From the NCBI RefSeq assembly GCF_003383095.1, contig NZ_PSYW01000001.1:496001-560000 (forward strand): 64,000 nucleotides of DNA. Reading direction: 5' to 3'. The stretch comes from Haloferax sp. Atlit-12N (GTDB lineage Archaea; Halobacteriota; Halobacteria; Halobacteriales; Haloferacaceae). Both the position numbers and the translations under genes were made by a program. Shown here in pieces: positions 1 to 9,425 of this stretch. Below the pieces are notes generated by a model. The model did not search any database. It worked only from the letters and a program-made list of their open reading frames with translations, and had not been told where the DNA came from. Within the stretch, counting starts at the first letter, position 1. Each line of letters begins with the position of its first letter.

Positions 1-90
1 TCGCAGAGCTACAGTCAGAGCAATTCGGCCACGAACCGGCTGTTCGGCGCGTATTGGGGGACGCCGGAATTCGCCGATATCAACCACACC

Positions 91-3030
91 ATGAAAATAC
101 GAACGAAACTCATCGCGCTCTGTCTCGCCATCTCGCTGATACCCGTGTCAGTCGTCGGCGTTGCGGGCGTCCAAGGAATGAATAGTATTGGAGATTACGC
201 ACAAGGACAAAGCGAGGCGACGCTGGAAGGGCAGATTACGGGCGACCTGAACGGCACCGTCGCCGCCCGGCAAGAGGAGATACAGAACCTCCTCGACGCC
301 CGCCGAATCGACGCCCTCGCGCTGGCGGACTCGGCTCCGGTGCAGAACTACGAGGCCGCCCGGGCCGGGGAGATGGAACTCGTCCAAGAGCAGAGCCAAG
401 CGCAGTTGGGCTACATGGCGCTGCAGATGCGCGCCACCGTCGAGACCACGAAAGAGACCGTTCTTGCGAACCAGTACGGCGGACAGGACTGGGACGAACT
501 CACACCGACGGAGCAACAGCAGGTGAAAGACCGGGTCGAAGCGCGAATCGCCGGAACCGCCGGTGACGGCGTCCAACAGAGTGGGACGCTTTCCGACGCG
601 TTCTACCCCGGCTACGTCGGCTCGACCGGCTACGCGTTTATCCTCGACAGCGACGTCGACTTCGTCGTCCACCACAGCCTCGAAGACGGGGTCAATGCCG
701 TCGACGACGCCGGGATACCGGCGTTCAATCAGGTGCCCGCCGAAATCGAGTCGAACGCCGCCGTCCGCAACGGCGAGGACTGGGGCATCGTCGAGTACGA
801 ATGGGAAGACACCACTCAGGAGGGCAATCCCGTCGAAGAGAAGTTCGTCGCGTACGCCTACCACGAGGATTTCGACTGGGTGCTCGCACCGAGCGTCTAC
901 TACTACGAGCTGCAGACGGCCGCGGTCACCGACGCCCGCGACCAGATTAACGACTCGTTCCGGAGCTACCTCGACACCCGCGCCGTGACCATCGACGGCG
1001 AGGAACACCCCGCCTACGACGAGATTCTGTTCACCGACGAGAACGGACAGGGCATCGTCCAAGCGACGCGCACGGACGACGGCATCACCACCGAGTCGGT
1101 GGCCGGAACCTCGTTCGCGGACGAGGATTGGTTCCAGACCGCGACCGAACTTCAGGAGGGCGAAATCCAGGTGAGTGAGGTGATGACCGTCGACGGCGAG
1201 TCCGCCGTCTACGTCACCGCGCCGGTGTACCGCGGGGGAGAACTCGCGGGGACCATCACGCTCCAGTTCAACTTCGAACTCCTCAACACGCTCATCGACG
1301 ACATCCAGGTCGGTGAGACCGGTCACCTGACCATCGTGAGCGAGGACGGGAACCTCCTGACCGACTCGGCGGAGTCGCTCGGCTCCGCCGAGGCCGAAAT
1401 CGCGGATAACGTGACCGCAATTGTCGGCCAGAGCGGACTGACTACCTACGAGTCGGTCGGCGACGACGGGGAGTCGGCCCGCTACTTTGTCGGCTACGCG
1501 CCGCTCCACTTCGGAAACAGTCAGTACGAACTCGTCGCCACCGTCCCCGAGTCCGACGTGACGGCACCGGTCGAACAGCTCGGTCAGGCGATGAACGACC
1601 GAGCGGACATCGCCCGGAACATCATGCTCCTGTTAATCGTCGGTATCATCGTGGTCGTCGTCGGCGTCGGCTACGTCGCCGCGCGGTACTTCTCGGAGCC
1701 GATAGAGGCGCTCCGGGACCGCGCCCAGTCGCTCGCCCGCGGCCGGTTCGACGACGACGAGGACATCGACGCCAACGACGACGAACTCGGCGAACTCGTC
1801 GAGGCGTTCGACGACATGCAGGCGAACCTCCAACGGCAGGTCTCGGCGCTTCGGGCCGCCGGGACAGAACTCGGAGACGGCAACCTCGACCAGAACCTCC
1901 GGACCGACCTCCCCGGCGAGTTCGGCGCTATCATGACCGACCTCGACGCGGGGATTCAGAAGCTCCAAGACGGCTTCGTCGAGGTGCAGTCCGTCGCCGA
2001 CGAGTTCGCGGCGGTGAGCAACGAGACGGTGTCGAGCGCGAAGGAAATCGAGTCCGCGAGCCAGGAGACCGCGCGGTCGGTCGAGGAAATCGCCCACGGC
2101 GCGGAACAGCAGACCGAACGCCTCCAGACGGTCGCAAACGAGATGAACGACCTCTCGGCGACCATCGAGGAGGTCGCCGCCTCCGCCGACGGCGTCGTCC
2201 AGTCGGCGAATCAGGCCGTGTCGCTCGCCGACGAAGGGCGCGAGCACGCCGCGGAGGCGACCGACGAGATATCCACCATCGAGAGCGAGGCCGACGAGGC
2301 CGTCGAGCGGGTCGAAGCCCTCGGCGAGCAGGTGGGCGAGATCAACGAAATCGTCCAACTCATCAACGACATCGCGGAGCAGACGGACCTGCTCGCGCTC
2401 AACGCCTCCATCGAGGCCGCCCGCGCGGGCGAGGCCGGAGAGGGCTTCGCGGTCGTCGCCAACGAAATCAAGGCGCTCGCCAAGGAGGCCAGTCAGGCCA
2501 CCGACGAGGTGGAAGCCCAAATCGACGAGGTGCGCGACCGCGCCGACGACACGGTCGACGACATGCAGTCCATGCAGGAAAGCGTCGAGAGCGGCTCCGA
2601 GACCATCGGCGACGCCATCGAGATGTTCGACCACATCTCCGGGGCGATTCGCGAGGCCGAACACGGCGTCGAGGAGATTTCGCAGGCGACCGAGAACCAG
2701 GCCGTTTCGACCGAGGAGGTCGTCTCGATGGTCGACGACGTGTCGAGCGTGAGCGAGGAGACGACCTCGGAGACGGCGACTGTCTCCGCGGCGACCGAAG
2801 AACAGACCGCCGCGATAAACGAGGTGACGCGGAACATCCAGCAGGTGTCGGAGTCCGCCCAGTCGCTCAACGACCTCGTCGGACGGTTCGACGTCGGTCA
2901 GGGCGGACGCGGCGGCGGACGCGACGCGGCATCAGCCGAGGCGACTTCCGCCACGCCGCCGCAGTCGGGACCGCAGGCCGTCGCCGACGGGTCGGGTGAG
3001 GGGAGCGGTCCCTCGCCGTCGGACGACTGA
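91..3030 (+). CDS. Methyl-accepting chemotaxis transducer (Htr type)
   Basis: Membrane-bound receptor that would signal through CheW/CheA to the archaellum. Residues 7-27 form the first membrane helix. A large extracellular region follows (about 28-510, Cache-like by layout), then a second helix (about 511-533), HAMP segments (about 534-640) and a long coiled-coil signalling domain with the conserved tip EQTDLLALNASIEAARAGE near residue 762. A Gly/Ser-rich tail ends the protein. The ligand cannot be told from sequence. The chosen ATG places the first helix at the N-terminus as usual, but the same frame is open without a stop to the left edge, so a longer protein is not excluded. It converges on nuoCD. 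Confidence 0.93.
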   Translation: MKIRTKLIALCLAISLIPVSVVGVAGVQGMNSIGDYAQGQSEATLEGQITGDLNGTVAARQEEIQNLLDARRIDALALADSAPVQNYEAARAGEMELVQEQSQAQLGYMALQMRATVETTKETVLANQYGGQDWDELTPTEQQQVKDRVEARIAGTAGDGVQQSGTLSDAFYPGYVGSTGYAFILDSDVDFVVHHSLEDGVNAVDDAGIPAFNQVPAEIESNAAVRNGEDWGIVEYEWEDTTQEGNPVEEKFVAYAYHEDFDWVLAPSVYYYELQTAAVTDARDQINDSFRSYLDTRAVTIDGEEHPAYDEILFTDENGQGIVQATRTDDGITTESVAGTSFADEDWFQTATELQEGEIQVSEVMTVDGESAVYVTAPVYRGGELAGTITLQFNFELLNTLIDDIQVGETGHLTIVSEDGNLLTDSAESLGSAEAEIADNVTAIVGQSGLTTYESVGDDGESARYFVGYAPLHFGNSQYELVATVPESDVTAPVEQLGQAMNDRADIARNIMLLLIVGIIVVVVGVGYVAARYFSEPIEALRDRAQSLARGRFDDDEDIDANDDELGELVEAFDDMQANLQRQVSALRAAGTELGDGNLDQNLRTDLPGEFGAIMTDLDAGIQKLQDGFVEVQSVADEFAAVSNETVSSAKEIESASQETARSVEEIAHGAEQQTERLQTVANEMNDLSATIEEVAASADGVVQSANQAVSLADEGREHAAEATDEISTIESEADEAVERVEALGEQVGEINEIVQLINDIAEQTDLLALNASIEAARAGEAGEGFAVVANEIKALAKEASQATDEVEAQIDEVRDRADDTVDDMQSMQESVESGSETIGDAIEMFDHISGAIREAEHGVEEISQATENQAVSTEEVVSMVDDVSSVSEETTSETATVSAATEEQTAAINEVTRNIQQVSESAQSLNDLVGRFDVGQGGRGGGRDAASAEATSATPPQSGPQAVADGSGEGSGPSPSDD

Positions 3031-3076
3031 ACCGGCGACACGCGACGCCGCGCGACGCCGGCCGTCTCGCCGCCGA

Positions 3077-4771
3077 CTACCGGTCTACTTCTCCCATTAT
3101 CGTATCGAGGCTCCCGAGCGCCGCGATGAGGTCCGGGATGTACTCGCCTTCGGCCATCTCGGGGAGCGCCTGGAGGTTCGAAAACGACCCGCCGCGAATC
3201 TTGAAGCGGGCCGGGGTGTCGGTGCCGTCGGCGCGGATGTAGATACCGAGTTCCCCCTTCGCGGCTTCGACCGCGCGGTAGACCTCGGTGTCGTCGTCCG
3301 GTTTGATGGTGCGCGGGACGTTCGACTGGATGGTCCGCTCGTCGTCGGGCCAGTCTTCGAGCAGGTCGACGCACTGCGCGACGATTTTGGCCGACTCCTC
3401 GACCTCGCGGAGGCGAACGAGCAGGCGCGCGAAGTTGTCGCAGTCGTCCTCGACGGCGACCGCCCAGTCGAGTTCGTCGTAGTAGCCGTAGGGGTCGTCG
3501 CGGCGGAGGTCGTAGTCGATGCCGGATCCGCGGGCGACCGGCCCCGTCACGCCGTAGTCCTTCGCCACCTCGGGCGGGAGAATACCGGTCTCGAGCGTGC
3601 GAGCCTGCAGAATCTCGTTCGCCGTCAGGAGGTCGTGGTACTCCCGCAGTTTCCCGGGGAGGCCGTCGACGAACGTCCGAATCTTCTCGAAGAACTCCTC
3701 GCGGGGTTCGGGGAGGTCCCAGACGACCCCGCCGAGCCGGAAGTAGTTGAACATCAGCCGCTGGCCCGTGAGGTCTTCGAGGATGTTCTGGACGAGTTCG
3801 CGGTCCCGGAGCGCGTACTGAAACGTCGCGGTGAAGTCGCCGATGACGTCGAGGGCGTACGCGCCGACCGCGAGCATGTGCGAGAGGATGCGGCTCAGTT
3901 CGGCCGCCAGCGTCCGGAGCACCTGCGCGTACTCGGGCACGTCGATGTCCGCCAGCGCCTCGGCGGTGCGGGCGTAGGCCCACTCGTTCAGGAGGCCGCC
4001 ACCGCCCCAGTCCCAGCGGTCGGGGTACGGCATAATCTGGTGTCGGTAGGTTCCCCGCTGGCACATCTGCTCCTCGCAGCGGTGGATGTAGCCGATGTCG
4101 GGTTCCACGTCCGCGACCTGCTCGCCGTCCAGCGTGACCTGCAGGTGCATCACGCCGTGGGTCGCCGGGTGGTGCGGCCCGATGTTGAGAAGCATCGTGT
4201 TCGAGTCAGCGCGGCCGTCCTCGGCAAGCGGGTTCGCGTTCTCGTCGTACCGGACGACCTGCGGGCGCGTCTGGTCGTAGTCCAGCCCGAGCGGGTGACC
4301 CTGCCACGTCTCCGGCAAGAGGATGCGACGTAAGTCCGGGTGTCCCTCGTATTCGATGCCGACGAGGTCGTACGCCTCTCGCTCGTGCCAGTCGGCCGTC
4401 CGGAACACCGGCGCGGCGGACTCGCTGACGGGGTCGGAGCGGGGCGTCGGGACGACGACGCTCGCCTCTCGGGTCGGGTCGTCGTACGACTTCAGGTGAT
4501 AGATGGACTCGTAGCGGTCCTCGTACTCCTGGGCGGTCACACACGAGAGGTGGTCGAGGCCGAGGTCGTCGCGGAGCGTCGAGAGCGACGACTGCACCGC
4601 GTCGGGGCGAATCTGCACCGCGGGCGCGTGGACGTGTTCCTCGGTGGCGAGGACGGCGTCGCCCAGCGCCCGCCGGAGCGCGTCGGCGTCGAGGGAACCG
4701 GAGGCGTCGTCGGAGAGCGCGGCAGGGTCGTCGTGGGACTCGGGGGTCTGTCGCGGGCGTTCGAGTGACAT
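3077..4771 (-). CDS. nuoCD: NuoCD-like fused NADH dehydrogenase-type subunit C/D, standing alone
   Basis: A 564-residue fusion of the 30-kDa (NuoC) and 49-kDa (NuoD) subunits of complex I. The NuoC part (about 45-185) contains HEREAYDLVGIEYEGHPDLR. The NuoD part (about 190-564) contains the quinone-site motif GPHHPATHG, DIGYIHR, ELSRILSH and FNYFRLGGV. The first 40 residues are an acidic, Pro/Ser-rich extension. No other nuo gene lies nearby: a transducer converges on one side and a divergent regulator sits on the other. It may serve a Fpo/Nuo-like complex encoded elsewhere, or be a paralogue of an operon copy. Family assignment is firm; the role of a solitary copy is not. Confidence 0.93.
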   Translation of the reverse strand: MSLERPRQTPESHDDPAALSDDASGSLDADALRRALGDAVLATEEHVHAPAVQIRPDAVQSSLSTLRDDLGLDHLSCVTAQEYEDRYESIYHLKSYDDPTREASVVVPTPRSDPVSESAAPVFRTADWHEREAYDLVGIEYEGHPDLRRILLPETWQGHPLGLDYDQTRPQVVRYDENANPLAEDGRADSNTMLLNIGPHHPATHGVMHLQVTLDGEQVADVEPDIGYIHRCEEQMCQRGTYRHQIMPYPDRWDWGGGGLLNEWAYARTAEALADIDVPEYAQVLRTLAAELSRILSHMLAVGAYALDVIGDFTATFQYALRDRELVQNILEDLTGQRLMFNYFRLGGVVWDLPEPREEFFEKIRTFVDGLPGKLREYHDLLTANEILQARTLETGILPPEVAKDYGVTGPVARGSGIDYDLRRDDPYGYYDELDWAVAVEDDCDNFARLLVRLREVEESAKIVAQCVDLLEDWPDDERTIQSNVPRTIKPDDDTEVYRAVEAAKGELGIYIRADGTDTPARFKIRGGSFSNLQALPEMAEGEYIPDLIAALGSLDTIMGEVDR

Positions 4772-4836
4772 GGCGACTGATACCCGTTCGTTCGTCCGGT
4801 CGCCGGTTCGTCGTTCTGCCTCACGAGTGCGGCTGG

Positions 4837-4843
4837 TTTTTAT
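4837..4843 (+). promoter_or_regulatory. TATA box of the HTH-10 gene
   Basis: TTTTTAT lies 26 bases before the ATG at 4869, the spacing expected for a leaderless haloarchaeal transcript. This supports 4869 as the start rather than the upstream in-frame ATG at 4842, which falls inside the box. Confidence 0.6.
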
Positions 4844-4868
4844 GCCGCAGTCGAATCAATTCGCCGGC

Positions 4869-5531
4869 ATGAAATCGGTCAGGCTTCGCTTCACGCCCGA
4901 CGACGAACAGCTGCATCCGATGCACGAGTTCGTCGTCGAACACGAGGCGTTCGAGCGGACCGAACTCCACCACTGGAACCCGACGGTGACCGACAGGAAC
5001 ACCATCGTCTTCGAGGTCTTCGGGACCGACGTCGAGGCCTACGAGGCGGCGCTCGCGGAGACGGAGCGCATCCTGTCGTACGAACTCTCCCAGCTCCCCG
5101 GCGACTCCTTTTTCATCGTGGTCGACGAGCGGCTCGACGCGGCGGGGACGAAGCAGACGGCCGCCGTCACGCGGGGCGGGCTCATCGTCGTCCCGCCGGT
5201 CGTCTTCGACGGCGACGGGACGGTCTCGATGACGCTCGTCGGCACCGACGACGCGCTCCAGTCGGCGGTCGAACAGCTCCCCGAGGGCCGCGGCCTCGAA
5301 GTCGTTCGGGTGCGGGAGTACACGGGTCCGGGAAGCGTCTCGGCCGGGTCGCTGTCGCCCCGCCAGCGCGAGGCCGTCGAGATCGCCGTCGACTGCGGCT
5401 ACTACCGCGAGCCGCGGACCGGGTCGGTCGCCGACGTGGCCGCTCGGCTCGACTGTTCGACGAGCACCGCGGCGGAGCACCTGCGAAAAGCGGAGATGAA
5501 AGTCATGGCCGACCTCGTCGGCAGGTCGTGA
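4869..5531 (+). CDS. Bat-type (bacterio-opsin activator) HTH-10 transcription regulator
   Basis: A 220-residue regulator. The N-terminal 150 residues resemble the GAF/Bat-associated domain of bacterio-opsin activator-like proteins. The C-terminus is an HTH-10 domain starting at LSPRQREAVEIAVDCGYY, with the recognition region around VADVAARLDCSTSTAAEHLRKAE. It has no receiver or PAS domain, so it is one of the short Bat-like proteins common in haloarchaea. It is divergent from nuoCD across a 97-base gap and may regulate it, but that is inference. Its 3' end stands against the convergent R15P isomerase gene. Confidence 0.9.
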   Translation: MKSVRLRFTPDDEQLHPMHEFVVEHEAFERTELHHWNPTVTDRNTIVFEVFGTDVEAYEAALAETERILSYELSQLPGDSFFIVVDERLDAAGTKQTAAVTRGGLIVVPPVVFDGDGTVSMTLVGTDDALQSAVEQLPEGRGLEVVRVREYTGPGSVSAGSLSPRQREAVEIAVDCGYYREPRTGSVADVAARLDCSTSTAAEHLRKAEMKVMADLVGRS

Positions 5532-6485
5532 CTAGGGTTCGGCCCACGGTTCGCTGGTGCCCTCGCCGAACAGCTCCCGCATCAGGATGACGATGCTCTC
5601 CGGTGGGAACTGCCCGCGCTCGGTGACGATGGCGTCCACGTAACGCGGCGGCGTCACGTCGAACGCGGGGTTCTTCACGACCGGATTGCCGAGCTCCGCG
5701 AGCGTCTCGTCGTCGATGACCTCCGCGGTGTCGCGCATCTCGATATCGACGGTGTGGCCGGTCATCGTCCCCGGGTGGAGCTTGAGCGTCTGGGCGGCGA
5801 CCATGATTGGCGTCCCCCGGTCGCGGGCGTTGACCGCGAGGCCGCTCGTCCCGATTTTGTTGATGACGCTCCCGTCGGCCGCGACGGCGTCCGCGCCGAC
5901 GAGCACGTGGTCCACGTCGTTGAGGTAGCGGCGGGCCGCCGAGTCGACGATGAGCGTGACGGGCACGCCCAGTTCGTCGAGCCGCTTCGCGGTGATGTGT
6001 CCCTGATTTCTGGGTCGCGTCTCCTTGACGACGGCCTCGATGTGCTTTCCCTGTTCGACCGCCGCCTCGACGCACGCCAGCGCGTCCGTCGAGTGGCAGT
6101 GGGTCATGATGGTGTCGCCGTCGCGGAGGCGGTTCGCGCCGACCTCGCCGAGGTCGGCTTGGGCCCGTTCGAGGCGGGCGCAGAACTCGTCGGCAGAGTC
6201 GACGACGTTCTGTCGGAGCCCCTCGACGGTCGTACTCGACATGCCGCGGAGGACGTACCGGAGGGCGTTGGGGAGGCTCACGGCGGTCGGCCGCGTCTCG
6301 TAGAGCGCCCGTGCGGCCGCGCGGAGTTCGGCCCGGAACGCCTCGGCGTCGGCGGCGTCGCTCTCCGTCGCCTGCGTCCGGAGCGCCCGAGCGGCCGCGT
6401 CGGCGATGGTCGCCGCGCCGCGAATCTCCATCGTGTCGATTTCCGTCGCGGTGCGCCGGACCTCGGGATGTACGCGGTCGTCCAT
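5532..6485 (-). CDS. Ribose-1,5-bisphosphate isomerase (eIF2B-alpha-like fold)
   Basis: A 317-residue member of the eIF2B/MtnA/R15P isomerase superfamily. The archaeal enzyme converts ribose 1,5-bisphosphate, made by AMP phosphorylase, to ribulose 1,5-bisphosphate. The catalytic cysteine motif THCHSTDA and the later aspartate motif GADAVAADGSVINKIGT are both present, which favours R15P isomerase over a translation factor. The ATG at 6485 gives the expected family length; the ORF extends upstream without family similarity. AMP phosphorylase lies 49 bases upstream on the same strand, so the two probably act in sequence. No RuBisCO is seen in this window. Confidence 0.88.
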   Translation of the reverse strand: MDDRVHPEVRRTATEIDTMEIRGAATIADAAARALRTQATESDAADAEAFRAELRAAARALYETRPTAVSLPNALRYVLRGMSSTTVEGLRQNVVDSADEFCARLERAQADLGEVGANRLRDGDTIMTHCHSTDALACVEAAVEQGKHIEAVVKETRPRNQGHITAKRLDELGVPVTLIVDSAARRYLNDVDHVLVGADAVAADGSVINKIGTSGLAVNARDRGTPIMVAAQTLKLHPGTMTGHTVDIEMRDTAEVIDDETLAELGNPVVKNPAFDVTPPRYVDAIVTERGQFPPESIVILMRELFGEGTSEPWAEP

Positions 6486-6534
6486 GCGAGAACTACGGGC
6501 GTCGGACGCAAAAAGGTCGCCGCGGAGACGGCGT

Positions 6535-8013
6535 TCAGACCCGGTCGACGAGCGCCTCGTCGGGGTGTCGCACTCGAACGGTCTCGACCCGGTCGGTGAG
6601 CGCCTTCGCGTCGGCGAGTTTGTCTTCGGATTCGGCGTGGACCGTGAACAGCGTCTCGCCGCTGGCGGCCATCTCGCCGACGCGGCGGTGGAGTTCGAGG
6701 CCCGCGCCGGGGTCTCTCGGCGCGCCGGCCCGGCGAGCGACCTCGTTGACGAGACGGTTGTTGACGTGCGTGACCACGCCGTCGCGGTCGGCTCTGACTG
6801 CGACGGTGTGCCGCCCCGGCGAGAGGTCCGCGGCCTCAACGTCGGGGTCGCCGTTCTGCGCGGCGAGTATCTCGCGGAAGGTCTCTTCGGCCCGCCCGGA
6901 GTCGAGAATCTCGGCGGCGTCGGCGTCGACGCCGGTGGACTCGAACAGCAGGTCGGCGAGTCGAATCGCCTTCACCCGCAGGTCGTTCGGGCCGCCGCCG
7001 GAGAGCGTGGCGAGGACCTCGCGGGCTTCGAGCACGGGACCGACGCCGCGGCCGACCGGCGCTGCCCCGGTCGTGATGGCGCACTCGATGGCCATCCCGA
7101 GATGGTCGCCGACGCGGTTGAAGTCCTCCGCGAGTTCGCGCGCCTCGGCGAGGCTCTCGACTTTCGCGCCCTCGCCGTAGGGGATGTCGACGACGACGTT
7201 GGTCGAGCCGGCGCTCTGTTTCTTCGAGAGGACGGAGGCGATGAGTTGGCCCTTCGGGTCGATAGAAAGCGGCGTCTCGGCGCGGATGATTTGGTCGTCG
7301 ACCGGCGAGAGGTTCACCGCGCCGCCCCAGACGAGACAGCCGCCGGTCTTCCCGACGATATCGCGTATCTCCGCGACAGAGAACTCCACGTCGCAGAGAA
7401 CCTCCATCGTGTCGGCGGTGCCCGCGGCCGAGGTGACGGCCCGCGAGGAGGTCTTCGGAATCTTCAGCCCCGCCGCGGCGACGATGGGGACGAGAATCGG
7501 CGTGACGCGGTTGCCCGCGACGCCCCCGATGGAGTGCTTGTCGGCGATGACCGGCTCCTCCCACGCGATGGTCTCACCCACGTCCGCCATCGACTCCGTG
7601 AGGTGCATCGTCTCCTCCATCGACAGCCCGTTCGTGTAGGTCGCGGAGACGTACGCCCCGAGTTCCACGTCGGCGAGGCGCTCCTCGTAGATGTCGCGGA
7701 CGATTTGGGACAGTTCGTCGGCTTCGAGTTCGATGTCGTCGAGCTTCTTGCGGATGTAGTACACCGAGTCGGGTTGCGGCGCGACCGAGACCTCCACGTC
7801 GCCCTCGATGTGGCCGAGCCGGCGCGTCACGCCGAGCGTCCCCTCAGAGACGAGTTCGTCCGTCAGCTCCACGATGCCGATGGTCGTCCGCCCGTCTCGG
7901 CGCAGTTGGACGCGTTCGAGCGCGTGGACCCCGAGTTCGGCCGCGTCGCTCTCGTTCAGGAGGACCGTCGGCGACCGGGTGCCGATGTCGATGGGTTCGG
8001 CGACGAGTTGCAT
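6535..8013 (-). CDS. deoA: AMP phosphorylase
   Basis: A 492-residue enzyme of the thymidine phosphorylase family. In archaea it cleaves AMP with phosphate to adenine and ribose 1,5-bisphosphate. It has the archaeal N-terminal extension (about 1-85) that mediates multimerisation, followed by conserved blocks KHSIGGVAGNRVTP and SSRAVTSAAGTADTME and a C-terminal domain with GRHTVAVRADRDG. The gene lies directly upstream of R15P isomerase on the same strand with 49 bases between them, so co-transcription is likely. Together they feed nucleotide ribose into pentose bisphosphate metabolism. Confidence 0.93.
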   Translation of the reverse strand: MQLVAEPIDIGTRSPTVLLNESDAAELGVHALERVQLRRDGRTTIGIVELTDELVSEGTLGVTRRLGHIEGDVEVSVAPQPDSVYYIRKKLDDIELEADELSQIVRDIYEERLADVELGAYVSATYTNGLSMEETMHLTESMADVGETIAWEEPVIADKHSIGGVAGNRVTPILVPIVAAAGLKIPKTSSRAVTSAAGTADTMEVLCDVEFSVAEIRDIVGKTGGCLVWGGAVNLSPVDDQIIRAETPLSIDPKGQLIASVLSKKQSAGSTNVVVDIPYGEGAKVESLAEARELAEDFNRVGDHLGMAIECAITTGAAPVGRGVGPVLEAREVLATLSGGGPNDLRVKAIRLADLLFESTGVDADAAEILDSGRAEETFREILAAQNGDPDVEAADLSPGRHTVAVRADRDGVVTHVNNRLVNEVARRAGAPRDPGAGLELHRRVGEMAASGETLFTVHAESEDKLADAKALTDRVETVRVRHPDEALVDRV

Positions 8014-8073
8014 ACCCGAAGGTCGGACGAGAACGCCAATAAACCGGCCCCGAATCTCGGGGAGGGAGAACGC

Positions 8074-8499
8074 TTACGCGAGGTGGGCTTCGACGAGGTT
8101 CTTCAGGTCGTCGTAGCCGCGGACGCCGACGAGCTGTTCGACCGCCTCGCCGTCGGCGAACAGCACCATGGTCGGGACGCCCCGAACCTGGTACTGGGCG
8201 GCGAGTTCCTGGTTCGCGTCCACGTCGACCTTGGCGACCGCGGCGTCGGTGTTCTCCGCGAGCTTCTTCACCGTGGGTTCGAGCATCTTGCACGGCCCAC
8301 ACCAGTCCGCGTAGAAGTCCACGAGCACCACGTCGTTGGAGGAGACGGCGTCTTCCAGTTCCCCAACGCCGCCGACGTGAATCGGCTCTGCCGGGGATGA
8401 GGCGGCCTCTTTCGCCGAACTTCCGCCGTCACTGCGGAGCTTTGATTCGAGTTGTTCGCGTTTCTGCGTCCGGATGTCGTTCAGTTCTTCGTCGGACAT
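8074..8499 (-). CDS. Thioredoxin
   Basis: A 141-residue thioredoxin with the active site WCGPCK inside VDFYADWCGPCKMLEP and the cis-proline segment VRGVPTM. A charged N-terminal extension of about 50 residues precedes the fold. This extension is unusual beside bacterial TrxA (about 108 aa) but common in haloarchaea. There is no signal peptide, so it is a cytosolic disulfide reductase. The ATG at 8499 has a TATA-like TTATTA 24-29 bases upstream (8523-8528), which favours it over longer starts. Confidence 0.93.
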   Translation of the reverse strand: MSDEELNDIRTQKREQLESKLRSDGGSSAKEAASSPAEPIHVGGVGELEDAVSSNDVVLVDFYADWCGPCKMLEPTVKKLAENTDAAVAKVDVDANQELAAQYQVRGVPTMVLFADGEAVEQLVGVRGYDDLKNLVEAHLA

Positions 8500-8730
8500 A
8501 CCTACCGATACCGGCCGCGACCTAATAACGGTTTTGCACGATTCGAGCAATAATATCTGCAATCTATGAGTCGTAATAACAGTGCACATCGAGCGGCGCG
8601 ACGCTGTGACTCACGGTGAGTGTCTGGCGGGGAACGACGGAAAACGGCGGTGGAGAAACGTGGCGGGCACGACCGCGGTCGGGATGATTCGAAAGCGACT
8701 CCGAGCGTCGAGGCGGGTCGGAGCGCGCGG

Positions 8731-9024
8731 TCAGTCGACGTACAGCGAGTAGGTGATGACCGCGAAACCGACGAGCGTCAGCACCGAGTCGAAGAGCAGT
8801 CCGGTGGCGAGGTCGACGTTGAGAATCACGTCGAGCGCGCCGCCGAGCATCGCGCCGAGCGTGACGATACCGAAGCCGAGCGCGAGCGCCCGGAGCGACG
8901 CCGCCCCGGTGTTCCGGTACGCCTTGTAGCTGAAGTAGGTGATGAGCCCGCCGAGGACGAGGATGCCCGTCTTGATGACGATAATCATCGTCGTAATCGT
9001 CGGCGAGGCGCTGAGGTGCCCCAT
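8731..9024 (-). CDS. Small membrane protein paired with wHTH regulator (DUF7521-like)
   Basis: A 97-residue protein with three hydrophobic helices (about 11-32, 45-65, 72-95) and no soluble domain. Its ATG overlaps the stop of the upstream wHTH gene (ATGA), so the two are translationally coupled. This regulator plus three-helix protein pair is recurrent in haloarchaea. The likely role is membrane-linked sensing or modulation of the partner, but the function is not established. The DUF number is from memory. Confidence 0.8.
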   Translation of the reverse strand: MGHLSASPTITTMIIVIKTGILVLGGLITYFSYKAYRNTGAASLRALALGFGIVTLGAMLGGALDVILNVDLATGLLFDSVLTLVGFAVITYSLYVD

Positions 9025-9398
9025 CAGGTCTCCCTCCGGACCCGCGACCAGATGTCCGCGAGGCGTTCGTCGGGCGTCTGCTCCGGGCGGCCGACCGCGA
9101 CGTCGAAGTCGCGGTCCTCGTTGAGGGCGATTCGAACCTCGTCGAAGGCGACCTCGTAGGTCGTCGCGTGGTGACCGTCCGCGCGAATCTGAGTCCCCTC
9201 GGCGAGGAGCGCCGCGTCAGTGAGCAGGTCCAACTTCCTGTACGTCGTCGAAAGCGGGATGTCACACGTGTCTGAAATTTCACTTGCCGTCATGGGTTCT
9301 TCGAGTCCTCTGATGATGGCTCGTGCGTCCGCGTCGTCGAGCGCGTCGAGCACCGCCGTCAGTTCGGCCGACTCCATCGCGGACCGGTCGCGCGCCAT
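9024..9398 (-). CDS. Winged-helix transcription regulator (ArsR-like)
   Basis: A 124-residue protein with a winged helix at about 15-75: EEPMTASEISDTCDIPLSTT followed by YRKLDLLTDAALL. The C-terminal third is acidic and probably mediates dimerisation. It is translated first in an overlapping pair with the three-helix protein. Its TATA-like box (minus-strand GTTAATAAG, 9422-9430) overlaps the stop codon of the upstream OYE-type gene, so transcription of that gene runs straight into this promoter. The signal sensed is unknown. Confidence 0.85.
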   Translation of the reverse strand: MARDRSAMESAELTAVLDALDDADARAIIRGLEEPMTASEISDTCDIPLSTTYRKLDLLTDAALLAEGTQIRADGHHATTYEVAFDEVRIALNEDRDFDVAVGRPEQTPDERLADIWSRVRRET

Positions 9399-9425
9399 TA
9401 CTCAGATTGACCGACGAGAGCCTTA

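Noticed and set aside
1-90. In-frame extension of the transducer ORF to the left edge
   Set aside because: The frame is open and has GC-rich third positions, but the first membrane helix fits an N-terminal start at 91, and nothing recognisable is encoded upstream in 30 codons.
148-1509. Long minus-strand open frame opposite the transducer
   Set aside because: Shadow of the real gene: high GC removes stops on the other strand, and the product has no family features.
6406-8400. 664-codon plus-strand frame over AMP phosphorylase and thioredoxin
   Set aside because: Spans two well-recognised minus-strand genes; composition is that of an antisense shadow.
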